DNA of 45,667 bases, taken from positions 1-45,667 of the IMG/VR virus record IMGVR_UViG_3300021139_000030; one strand, 5' to 3'. Below the pieces are notes generated by a model. That model saw only the letters and a list, made by a program, of their open reading frames with translations, was not told the origin of the DNA and did no database searches. Source of the DNA: a virus. The position numbers and the translations under genes are program-made. This document shows, one piece after another, positions 38,801 through 45,667 of the stretch. Position 1 is the first letter of the stretch; each line of letters starts with the position of its first letter.

Positions 38801-41089
38801 TTAAGCAACCTTAGTGCCTCCTCCTTCTTGGAAGTACTGACTTAATACCGATAAAGGTTTTTCTGGCTGTCCGTACCCTGCTCCCGCAAAGCTGGCCCAA
38901 ATATGACGAACTTTATAAGCGGCTCTAGAAAACTGACCGTTTCTTACATCATCTAATGCATTAACTGACTGTATGAGATAGATACAGGCTTTGTCCTGGC
39001 TTGCAGGACTAAAGTCAGGAAGTTTACAAACTTTAGCACATTTATCCCAAGTATCTGGCATGAATTGATATGCTCCTGCGGCCGAAGATCTCAATCTCGG
39101 TGGTCCTAGTACAACACGCGGATGGTCTTTAAATTTATAACTGTTGTTGACCCATGCGCCATCAACATAACTGTAGGAGTTACTACCATAGATACCTCTA
39201 GAAACTCCTTTGTAAGTTTGATTTCCTGTAGGAGCTGTAACTCCTGAAGGCAGGCCTTGATTGTCAACATCAAATGTTGCACCAGTGTACTGAGTTCTAT
39301 AGCCATTCTTACTTGCAGTACCTTCAGCACGACGTATTGTCCATAAGAATGCCGCTATGTTGTCAGTAGGAATATCTCCAGTTTTCTGCGGAGGAGTATC
39401 TGTAGGACTTCTATTGTATGTGATATTTGCAGTACCAAATGTGTTAGTTGCTGTATTTTGAGAGTCTGTATTATCGTAGCTAAATCTATCAGGATTGATA
39501 CTTTCGTGCTGATCCCAAGGTTCGTGAGTAGGAACACGAGTCATTATTGTAAGTATCTCTGATGCTTTATAAAACTCTCCATCACTCCATGCACCCGGTT
39601 TTCTATTAGGTAAAGAAACAGTATCTAAGTCATTAACAGAATCTGGACCTGTAGGTTCTGTAGGAACTCCTGGTACAGGTCCTGCTGTAGCGGCAGGACC
39701 ATTTATTCCTAGAGCAGGGGAAGTTAGATTTAGTGCTTGGCTTCCTAATATACCAACGGTTTTAGTTGCGGCTATTGAAATGTTGGTATTAGCATTAAAG
39801 CTGATAGCTCCGTCAGTTCCTAAATTTACTAAAGTTCCGCCATTGATATTCATATCTTTTGATGAACCCAAGAACATGTTTCCTTTGCTTTTTATATTAA
39901 CATCGGTTCCTGCGGCCATGTAAAGATTATCGCCAGAAGCATCAATATGCATGTCAGATTCTGATCCCAGGAACATATCTGTACCTGCATTAAGATGTAA
40001 TTCTTGGCTAGATTCCATTCGCAGATTATTAACTGCCTTGACAAGAAAATCTTCTCCTGCCTGAAATTGCGTAGTTTGCCCGCTGGCTATTTTAACTTGC
40101 CTACCTGCTTCAATATTAAAATCTCTATCAGCTCGTAGATTAAAATCTCCCTCGGTGTGGATTGATACCGAGTCAGCACAATAAACGTCCAACTTGCCTT
40201 GACTTGTAAATTCCATCCAAGCTGTTCCTGCGGCATTGGCTATATAGATTAAATCACTGCTGTTGTGTAAAAGTATTTGATGTCCTGTTCTAGTACGGAT
40301 GCGCACTAATTCATTCAATCCGTCCTTGTCGCCATCATCCATAACAAATGTAGTTCCGCCAAGGCGGCTAACATAAGCGGTTTCTTTTTTGTCAAATCCA
40401 ATTCGTCCTGTTTTTGCACCAGGGCTTTTATCAATAGGTCCAGGTGTACTGATTCCAAATACGCTAGACGGATACTCTCTACGAGCAGAGCTAGATGTAA
40501 TTCCTCGTATGTCGTCTAATATAAGGCCTTGTGCTAACAATCTATCTGCAAAAGGGTGTATAGGTTTTGTAAACTTGTCAACATCTCCGCCTGATAAGTC
40601 TCTACTGCGTTTTAAAAACTCTGCAACAGGTAAATTAGTTGTTCCGTATTTTCTTTCTTGCTCTTCTGTGATGGCTACAAATCGACTGGCGGCTATTCCA
40701 GGAACCATTTGATCTTGGAATTGATCTGGAACGCATCCAATCCAATAACCTGCATTGGCCATTCCACGAACAAAGATAACCATAACACAAGAGCCGACAT
40801 CGGGTGGTACCATCCACATGCCGTAGCTTTTTTGTACGTCATTGAAGTTAGAACTATCGTTACCTTCAAACTCTGAAGATGTAGAACCCCAGAAAGGACT
40901 CATGTAATAAACAGGTATAGCGTTGCCTTGCAAATTGCTATCTGCCGTACCGCCTTCATATAAGAGAACTTCTAAGCCGCCCATAAGTGTGGAATCAAGA
41001 TGGTTCACAACTCGAGCCAAATAGGGACCAGGGCCAATGTATTGACCTTCTAGCGATTTGTGTTTAGATTCTGTACTATTAAGTGCCAT
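38801..41089 (-). CDS. gp5: gp5-type tail hub and needle with a lambda-R-type (GH104) lytic domain
   Basis: 762 residues. The N-terminal OB-fold part (about 15-115: GPYLARVVNHLDSTLMGGLEVLLYEGG, PPDVGSCVMVIFV) is as in gp5/VgrG. Residues about 300-455 are a repetitive beta-helix needle (GDFNLRADRDFNIEAGRQVKIASG and similar 8-residue rungs). The C-terminal 185 residues resemble lambda endolysin R, a lytic transglycosylase: FLWTIRRAEGT with Glu589 as the catalytic acid, DHPRVVLGPPRLRSSAAGAYQFMPDTWD, DFSPASQDKACIYLI and IWASFAGAGYGQ. Lambda R has matching SEGT, DHPR, STGAGRYQ, DFSPKSQD and IWASLPGAGYGQ. T4 gp5 has an unrelated lysozyme between OB and needle; here a different enzyme is at the end. 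It probably opens the peptidoglycan during infection. Confidence 0.92.
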   Translation of the reverse strand: MALNSTESKHKSLEGQYIGPGPYLARVVNHLDSTLMGGLEVLLYEGGTADSNLQGNAIPVYYMSPFWGSTSSEFEGNDSSNFNDVQKSYGMWMVPPDVGSCVMVIFVRGMANAGYWIGCVPDQFQDQMVPGIAASRFVAITEEQERKYGTTNLPVAEFLKRSRDLSGGDVDKFTKPIHPFADRLLAQGLILDDIRGITSSSARREYPSSVFGISTPGPIDKSPGAKTGRIGFDKKETAYVSRLGGTTFVMDDGDKDGLNELVRIRTRTGHQILLHNSSDLIYIANAAGTAWMEFTSQGKLDVYCADSVSIHTEGDFNLRADRDFNIEAGRQVKIASGQTTQFQAGEDFLVKAVNNLRMESSQELHLNAGTDMFLGSESDMHIDASGDNLYMAAGTDVNIKSKGNMFLGSSKDMNINGGTLVNLGTDGAISFNANTNISIAATKTVGILGSQALNLTSPALGINGPAATAGPVPGVPTEPTGPDSVNDLDTVSLPNRKPGAWSDGEFYKASEILTIMTRVPTHEPWDQHESINPDRFSYDNTDSQNTATNTFGTANITYNRSPTDTPPQKTGDIPTDNIAAFLWTIRRAEGTASKNGYRTQYTGATFDVDNQGLPSGVTAPTGNQTYKGVSRGIYGSNSYSYVDGAWVNNSYKFKDHPRVVLGPPRLRSSAAGAYQFMPDTWDKCAKVCKLPDFSPASQDKACIYLIQSVNALDDVRNGQFSRAAYKVRHIWASFAGAGYGQPEKPLSVLSQYFQEGGGTKVA

Positions 41090-44000
41090 CGTTTTTTGTT
41101 AACATTAATTTGTCTAACGGAGTCAATTGTCGTTGTGTTCCGTATTTGCTATTAAGAGTAACTGTTTCAACATAATAACCTCCATAGCCTTGAATTGTAT
41201 ACTGTGAGTTTGATATGTTTGATTCAATAGATCCTAATCCTTGTGTTGCAGGATCAGTGCCCGGAGTATTTAAACTTGAAATGCTTAACGCGGCCGCAGT
41301 GCTGAATTTGTCAATTTGTTGTTGGATATTTAAAGTATTACCTCCGCTGGTTCCGTTTGAAGGTTTAGAAGATAGTAATGCTAACAGCGCACCAACAGAA
41401 GCAAATCCACCTGCGCCAGGAAGATTACTAGGGTTTCCACCAGCCGCTAATATTTTTTGTAGGTCGTATTGGCTTACATTCGCTATTGGAGCTGTAGTAA
41501 GTGCTTGTAATGCTGGAAGATTTTTAATTCCAGCACCTGTAAGATTTTTTAAACTTAATCCTAACGCTTGGAATCCTTGTATATTTGCATCAGTAGGAAC
41601 GCTTGCAAAGATTTTTTGCAGTTGTGCAATTAAAGAAGATTGCTGACTTGCGGACAATCCTGCAAACTGGGCAGGATCTATACCTAATTGTGCGGCTATA
41701 GCAGAAGGATCGGTTGGCGTTCCGTTTATTGCGGCAATAACATTTTGTCCAACATTATTCAAATTAGACGGATCAGACGGATTAGTAATGTAATTGTTTC
41801 CGCCTGCTGTAACTACGTTGTTTGCATAGTTTGTTTCAAGCGTGTATAGATTATTTGTATCTTGTATAAAGCTAGAAATAATATTTGCTTGAGCGGCCTG
41901 ATTGGCTTGACCTTGTGCTGTGTTATCTGGAGGAGGTATCGTAGTTGTTTGTAAGGGAACCCCTGAAGTGTAAGGATTATAACCAGTGGCAGATTGACCA
42001 AGTTCAGTATTAGTAGAGTGTCCGTTAATTAATGCATCTGCAACTTGAACTAGGCCTCCTATCGCGGCCGCTTCAAGAGCTAATTGTCCTAGTGGTAGAG
42101 CTATGCTAGATATTACTCCCAGTCCTTCATTTACTGCCGCATCAATTCTTTTTACAGATGACTGCAATGCATTGGTCGCTTTGTTGGCTATGCCGGTAAG
42201 ACTATCTAACAATCCAGGAACACCGAGGCTAGGAATTTTTGGATTTAATAATTTAGTAAGATCTGACTGTGCTTTTTTAGCTCCGTATTTTTGTGCTTTT
42301 GAAGGGTCTGTAGTTTTAGATTGCCCAGGAATAGGTTCTTGTTTAAATGGTATCGAAGGTGTGACCTTTTTACTTGGTTGTTGTCCCGCCAATCTGTTTA
42401 ACGTTAATGTTTGAGTAAACTCGCCGTCTCTAAAAGTACTGGTTACAAAAAACACTTCAAATATACCGCTGTATTGATCAACAGTATCTAGACCAAAATC
42501 CATAAATCCGTCGGCTCTATAATCTCTAGGGTTTTTAAAATCAATGCTTATATAAACTGAACCACCCAACCATGGTGCTTCTCCGTTTTTAGTTTTTGAT
42601 TCTGTATCTAGGTCCTGGGTGATATTGCCCATTCCTGTAGTTACGAGATAGTAAGGATCTCCAATAATCTTAACAGACATACTCTGCATAGCATGATTGT
42701 CTACGATCTGTCGCTGTATGGCATGAGCCAGTGCTTGATACGGATCCATCTGAATAGCTTTACCAGCTATACCATATGGTATGGGAGTAGATACCGTTCC
42801 TGCAATAGCAGGAGCAACGTTTGCTTGAGAAGAAGGATCTTTCTTTTGTTGGTCTTGCGCTGAAAGTTTTTGTGTATCCGAGGGAGTAGCCGCGAGCGAT
42901 GTTGCAGATCTATCCTGATCTCCTAATTTAAAAGGACGCTCTTGTATGAATAACGTATTAAGGTTTATGTGAAACTCTAATAGGTCAATATTCTTTCCTG
43001 TATAGATATAATTGTAAGTTCTTGCTAAAGTTTCTTTTAAAGGATCTGGGTCCCAGTGGCCAAACTCTTCCGGTAGTTTTGAATAATGTATCCAGAATGG
43101 CATTACCTGATATATGATGTTATATGCAGGTCGTCCCTCTTTGGGATTCATTGTTTTCTTTAATTCAGTTCTACACCAAACACGATACCAAGGAACTTTT
43201 CCGTTATATTTTTCTTTCCATTCATCTTTTTTATCAATGAACTGTTTGACGTATTGGCTGTCTCTAATAACAACTTCGATTACATCCATTATTTTTGTTC
43301 CGGATTTTACTGATACAATTTCGTTTTTTGGATCGTATCTAACTTCGTCAATTTTTTTATCAACAAATTTGTAATTGTTCTTTGAAGTAGAATCTGTCGG
43401 ATCTGCAAATTGGAATATTTGATTTGATTTTAACCATTCGTTAATATGTGCAGTTTCTATTCCTTGTATTCCAGAGTCACTGCCATCCGGCGCTGTCATT
43501 GGTTTAAATTCAATGCTATAGGAATTATAGATATCTGCACCATCTGCATCGTTAGATTTCTTTTTTTCGTCTTCGACATGTTGCAACAAGTCTTTTAGGA
43601 TATCTCCAACAGTTTGCCCTTTCATTTTCATAGTTACAGGAATATCTGCATCCATGCCTAATTGAGGTGCTTGCATATTGACTAGGCCACAACGATAACT
43701 CGTTCCTCGTTCATCTGCTGTGATATCTACCGATTGCAAATTAACAGTAAAATATCTTTCAGCATTAGGTACGTGTTCTGCTTTACCTGTAGTTGCATTC
43801 CATCCCCAAAATTCTATTTTTAAACACATTGGAGCGCCAATATGGCTTTCATATCCGGCGGCTAGACAATTAACTCTAACTGATTCAAGAAGACCGTTCA
43901 TACTTAACGGCTCTATAATAGTCATGTTAAATTGTACTACTGTTGCGCCCTCGGTTGGTTTCCAGGGGCCATTACATTCAAAACTTTCTACATATAAATC

Positions 44001-44381
44001 AAATCGACCTGTGCCGTTTTCATTAAAGTCTTGGATTAGGGATTGCAGATTTGCATTTGAATCTACTTGAACAGCTGGACTATTTTCCCAGTTGGCCGGA
44101 GTATTAATACTTGCTTGAGACACTGGATTGCCGTCATTGCTATAAGTTGCTAATTCTTCAGGTGTAATTCCTGCTGTGCCTTTGCCTGAAGTCCTAAGAA
44201 TTACCCTTTCTAAGTCCGGAGAAGATGTAAGATACCCAGGGTTGTTATATTGTTCTTGCGTTAATACTGAAAGAGTAAAAACATAATTGTATGAAGAATA
44301 ATCATGCAACGGATTATAGAATCCAGGAGAAAGAAATGTACTCCCAGTATTTAGGTATGACGTTACTTGATTGTCGGCCAT
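41079..44381 (-). CDS. Large baseplate/hub protein, 1100 residues
   Basis: Lies between the gp53 and gp5 genes and overlaps the latter by 11 bases. The N-terminal 700 residues are folded and mixed alpha/beta, starting with DYSSYNYVFTLSVLTQEQYNN and including WKPTEGATVVQFNMTIIEPLSMNGLLESVR and PWYRVWCRTELKK. Residues about 745-790 are hydrophobic and helical (VISSIALPLGQLALEAAAIGGLVQVADALI). The C-terminal 300 are low-complexity Asn/Gln/Ala helical pieces (AALGIDPAQFAGLSASQQSSLIAQLQK; LPALQALTTAPIANVSQYDLQKILAAGG). A gp27-like hub or a connector role is possible from position, but no T4 counterpart is recognised from sequence. Expressed with the baseplate operon. Confidence 0.75.
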   Translation of the reverse strand: MADNQVTSYLNTGSTFLSPGFYNPLHDYSSYNYVFTLSVLTQEQYNNPGYLTSSPDLERVILRTSGKGTAGITPEELATYSNDGNPVSQASINTPANWENSPAVQVDSNANLQSLIQDFNENGTGRFDLYVESFECNGPWKPTEGATVVQFNMTIIEPLSMNGLLESVRVNCLAAGYESHIGAPMCLKIEFWGWNATTGKAEHVPNAERYFTVNLQSVDITADERGTSYRCGLVNMQAPQLGMDADIPVTMKMKGQTVGDILKDLLQHVEDEKKKSNDADGADIYNSYSIEFKPMTAPDGSDSGIQGIETAHINEWLKSNQIFQFADPTDSTSKNNYKFVDKKIDEVRYDPKNEIVSVKSGTKIMDVIEVVIRDSQYVKQFIDKKDEWKEKYNGKVPWYRVWCRTELKKTMNPKEGRPAYNIIYQVMPFWIHYSKLPEEFGHWDPDPLKETLARTYNYIYTGKNIDLLEFHINLNTLFIQERPFKLGDQDRSATSLAATPSDTQKLSAQDQQKKDPSSQANVAPAIAGTVSTPIPYGIAGKAIQMDPYQALAHAIQRQIVDNHAMQSMSVKIIGDPYYLVTTGMGNITQDLDTESKTKNGEAPWLGGSVYISIDFKNPRDYRADGFMDFGLDTVDQYSGIFEVFFVTSTFRDGEFTQTLTLNRLAGQQPSKKVTPSIPFKQEPIPGQSKTTDPSKAQKYGAKKAQSDLTKLLNPKIPSLGVPGLLDSLTGIANKATNALQSSVKRIDAAVNEGLGVISSIALPLGQLALEAAAIGGLVQVADALINGHSTNTELGQSATGYNPYTSGVPLQTTTIPPPDNTAQGQANQAAQANIISSFIQDTNNLYTLETNYANNVVTAGGNNYITNPSDPSNLNNVGQNVIAAINGTPTDPSAIAAQLGIDPAQFAGLSASQQSSLIAQLQKIFASVPTDANIQGFQALGLSLKNLTGAGIKNLPALQALTTAPIANVSQYDLQKILAAGGNPSNLPGAGGFASVGALLALLSSKPSNGTSGGNTLNIQQQIDKFSTAAALSISSLNTPGTDPATQGLGSIESNISNSQYTIQGYGGYYVETVTLNSKYGTQRQLTPLDKLMLTKNDGT

Positions 44382-44382
44382 G

Positions 44383-44688
44383 TTAGACCCCTAGTGCTTT
44401 TTTGATCGTATTTGACTGTGGCAAATATATCTGTACTCCAGGAATCATGTCGTAGATAGGATCTCGGATTACATCTTTGTTACGCATAGCAAACACCCAC
44501 CAAAGATTTTGATCTTGATATAAATCAAATGCTAACAAATCTGGTCTATGTTTGTATTGTGATGTTACAATAAACAACGGATCGTTTCCTAAAGAAGGAA
44601 TATCTCGCAAGGCCATTATGTCAAGATAATTTGCTGTTTGAGGTGTGCTATAGTAAGGACTGGTTTTAGCGTATATAACGTTTGCCAT
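44383..44688 (-). CDS. gp53: Baseplate wedge protein, gp53-like
   Basis: 101 residues from ATG 44688 (MANVIYAKTSPYYSTPQ), one base after the stop of the gene before it. The frame extends to 44718, but that part lies inside the preceding gene. Characteristic is HRPDLLAFDLYQDQNLWWVFAMRNKDVIRDPIYDMIPGVQIYLP (47-90), the conserved core of gp53-like wedge proteins. It includes a LysM-like ending (DP, then a Gly followed by IYLP). T4 gp53 is longer (196); this is the short, core-only type. T4 also has gene 53 just before gene 5, so the order supports the call. gp53 locks adjacent wedges. Confidence 0.88.
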   Translation of the reverse strand: MANVIYAKTSPYYSTPQTANYLDIMALRDIPSLGNDPLFIVTSQYKHRPDLLAFDLYQDQNLWWVFAMRNKDVIRDPIYDMIPGVQIYLPQSNTIKKALGV

Positions 44689-44689
44689 T

Positions 44690-45421
44690 TTATAGATATC
44701 CCATAGAAGTAAACACACCCTTATTAAATGCGTCTACTGAATATTGTAATTGTTGCGCTCTACTGTACATAGGAATCAATTCTAATGTAAGAGAACACAT
44801 AGTAGGAACAAAGTTATTTCCATAATCTTTAATGCCGTCGCCTACTCCGATATAATCAACAGAGTCGGGATAATCTATTTTCCAGCTCTGTACAGCTACC
44901 GGAATATTGTTTAGCATAGAATCTCCGTAGGCAAATAATCTGCAAACAGGAGGAGGAGTACCTGCGCCAATGTCATCACCCCATCGCATTTTTGTAAGAC
45001 TTCTTAATAAATGTTGTATGGCTAAAATTAAAGAAGCTTCGTATTCATTCTGGGCAGTGAATTTTCCTGTTATCTGTATTGCACCCGTTTGTGCATTTTT
45101 AAAAAAATGATTATTAAAATTTGAATGGGTAGGAGCCAAGCTACTGTATGTTGCTTGATTGTTATAACTGATAGTAGGAGTGTAAGGAAATATGATGCCA
45201 CCAGGATGGGTTGATGGACCGCCTATGCCTTCGAAAGGGCGCGGACCTTGGGGAGGTTGAGGACCGCCACCTAATGTTCCTTTGGTATACATTTCAGGTA
45301 CACAAAGGCGAACTCGGATATCTCTCTGAGCTTTGCCGTTCCAAGTTACTGCCGCGGTCTTAGGAACCTTTCTCGACGCCGTAACTGTTACTGTTTCTAA
45401 TTGTGGGGTGGTATCTGCCAT
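44690..45421 (-). CDS. Tail/baseplate protein, first gene of the structural operon
   Basis: 243 residues with ribosome site AAAGGA (45428-45433) six bases before the ATG. The N-terminus is disordered and Pro/Gly-rich (MADTTPQLETVTVTASRKVPK; GGGPQPPQGPRPFEGIGGPS). The folded part reads IIFPYTPTISYNNQATYSSLAPTHSNFNNHFFKNAQTGAIQITGKF, then ILAIQHLLRSLTKMRWGDD and PPPVCRLFAYGDSMLNNIPVAVQSWKIDYPDSVDYI. Similar sequences sit beside gp53 in other large tailed phages and are called virion structural proteins. A tail-tube-to-baseplate junction role (like gp48/gp54) is a guess based on position. It precedes gp53 by one base. Confidence 0.78.
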   Translation of the reverse strand: MADTTPQLETVTVTASRKVPKTAAVTWNGKAQRDIRVRLCVPEMYTKGTLGGGPQPPQGPRPFEGIGGPSTHPGGIIFPYTPTISYNNQATYSSLAPTHSNFNNHFFKNAQTGAIQITGKFTAQNEYEASLILAIQHLLRSLTKMRWGDDIGAGTPPPVCRLFAYGDSMLNNIPVAVQSWKIDYPDSVDYIGVGDGIKDYGNNFVPTMCSLTLELIPMYSRAQQLQYSVDAFNKGVFTSMGYL

Positions 45422-45438
45422 GTAATTTCCTTTACCAC

Positions 45439-45446
45439 TTATTTAA
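45439..45446 (-). promoter_or_regulatory. Late-promoter-like box (TTAAATAA) ahead of the structural operon
   Basis: On the minus strand TTAAATAA lies 18 bases before the first structural gene's ATG and just before its ribosome site. It keeps the AAATA core of the T4 late box, but the first bases differ. On the opposite strand ATAAATAATA (45451-45460) is another near match, pointing to the plus-strand gene at 45527. The gap 45422-45526 thus holds divergent candidates. Confidence 0.3.
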
Positions 45447-45479
45447 CCTGATAAATAATATACGTAGATAATAAAAGTC

Positions 45480-45507
45480 TTGACTTCCTGCTATTTTCTG
45501 CTATAAT
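45480..45507 (+). promoter_or_regulatory. Sigma70 promoter for the gene at 45527
   Basis: TTGACT (45480-45485), a 16-base spacer and TATAAT (45502-45507), followed by ATTAC, close to the consensus and similar to the promoters at 5466 and 7563. GGGAG (45514-45518) and ATG 45527 follow, so the leader is very short. Confidence 0.8.
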
Positions 45508-45526
45508 ATTACTGGGAGACTCATAC

Positions 45527-45667
45527 ATGACATCAATAATAACAACAAGAAAAGTCAAGTATCTAAACAATAGAGACTTATTGGCAGAGATACACAAAAG
45601 CAAAGTAACATTTTGCAGTTTTACAAAACAAGAATATCATCAATACGATATAATTTTACCTAGTATC
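45527..45667 (+). CDS. N-terminal part of an unknown phage protein (cut by window edge)
   Basis: The frame is open from ATG 45527 to the window end, 47 residues: MTSIITTRKVKYLNNRDLLA, then EIHKSKVTFCSFTKQEYHQY, then DIILPSI. The ribosome site GGGAG lies eight bases upstream, and a sigma70 promoter precedes it, so this is the first gene of a plus-strand unit divergent from the structural operon. It has the feel of a conserved phage protein with an NNRDLLAEIHKSK opening, but I do not know a function and the rest is not visible. Confidence 0.75.
   Translation, partial: MTSIITTRKVKYLNNRDLLAEIHKSKVTFCSFTKQEYHQYDIILPSI

Noticed and set aside
41079-44381. Tape-measure protein
   Set aside because: The first 700 residues are mixed alpha/beta folded domains rather than long helices, and the position between gp53 and gp5 fits the baseplate hub region.
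1-45667. tRNA genes, insertion sequences, homing endonucleases or introns
   Set aside because: I looked in the gaps for cloverleaf-like sequences, inverted terminal repeats and endonuclease motifs and found none; the genes are tightly packed.

Overview
The window looks like part of the genome of a tailed, contractile (T4-like, myovirus-type) phage with low GC content. The best anchors are a baseplate block with recognisable gp53, gp5, gp25 and gp6 relatives, and a T4 RNase H-like 5'-3' exonuclease. The style (very long structural proteins, many fibres, a viral QueE, a MoxR/VWA pair) is what I associate with T4-like phages of aquatic bacteria. That placement is from memory of the families, not from a search. 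A Gram-negative host is suggested by textbook sigma70 promoters (TTGACA-N17-TATAAT), AAGGAG ribosome sites and a cell-wall lytic domain of the lambda endolysin family on the tail hub. No host genes are visible.

Layout. (1) 1-5434, plus strand: tightly packed small and metabolic genes, many coupled by ATGA overlaps: the end of a HIT-family protein, unknowns, a queE radical-SAM gene, an 80-residue unknown, a 2-oxoglutarate/Fe(II) oxygenase, an unknown, the exonuclease and four more unknowns. One of these (4761-5048) has its ribosome site in the loop of a perfect 10-bp hairpin. (2) 5435-8881: a module with two near-perfect sigma70 promoters: a MoxR-type AAA+ ATPase closed by a terminator, a 58-residue protein, a SAM methyltransferase, and a metallopeptidase-fold/VWA protein that is the expected partner of the MoxR ATPase. 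(3) 8872-10051: a T4-type late promoter (TATAAATA) ahead of three small late genes, ending at a strong bidirectional terminator. (4) 45421 down to 10050, minus strand: about 35 kb of virion genes. In transcription order these are a 243-residue tail/baseplate protein, gp53, a 1100-residue baseplate protein, the gp5-type hub with lytic domain, gp25, gp6, a 4515-residue giant protein, a collagen-like/cupredoxin-like fibre protein, a small virion protein and four paralogous fibre proteins. (5) 45422-45667: a divergent control region and the start of another plus-strand gene under a sigma70 promoter.

How it fits together. The order 53-(X)-5-25-6-giant-fibres parallels the T4 order 53-5-6-7-8-9-10-11-12, so the giant protein sits where T4 has the outer wedge proteins gp7/gp8 and the fibre paralogues sit where T4 has gp9-gp12. 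The four fibres share an N-terminal module of about 130 residues and differ at the tip (two tail-collar tips, one DLAE-type tip, one unrecognised), which suggests a common docking site with diversified receptor binding. The plus-strand left arm appears early/middle and supplies nucleotide, DNA and protein remodelling functions.

The most unusual items are the seven FG-GAP-like repeats inside the giant protein, the cupredoxin-like domain next to a collagen stretch, the swap of the hub's lysozyme for a lambda-R-type transglycosylase, the hairpin over a ribosome site, and the MoxR/VWA module. There is no stretch longer than about 110 bases without a gene.
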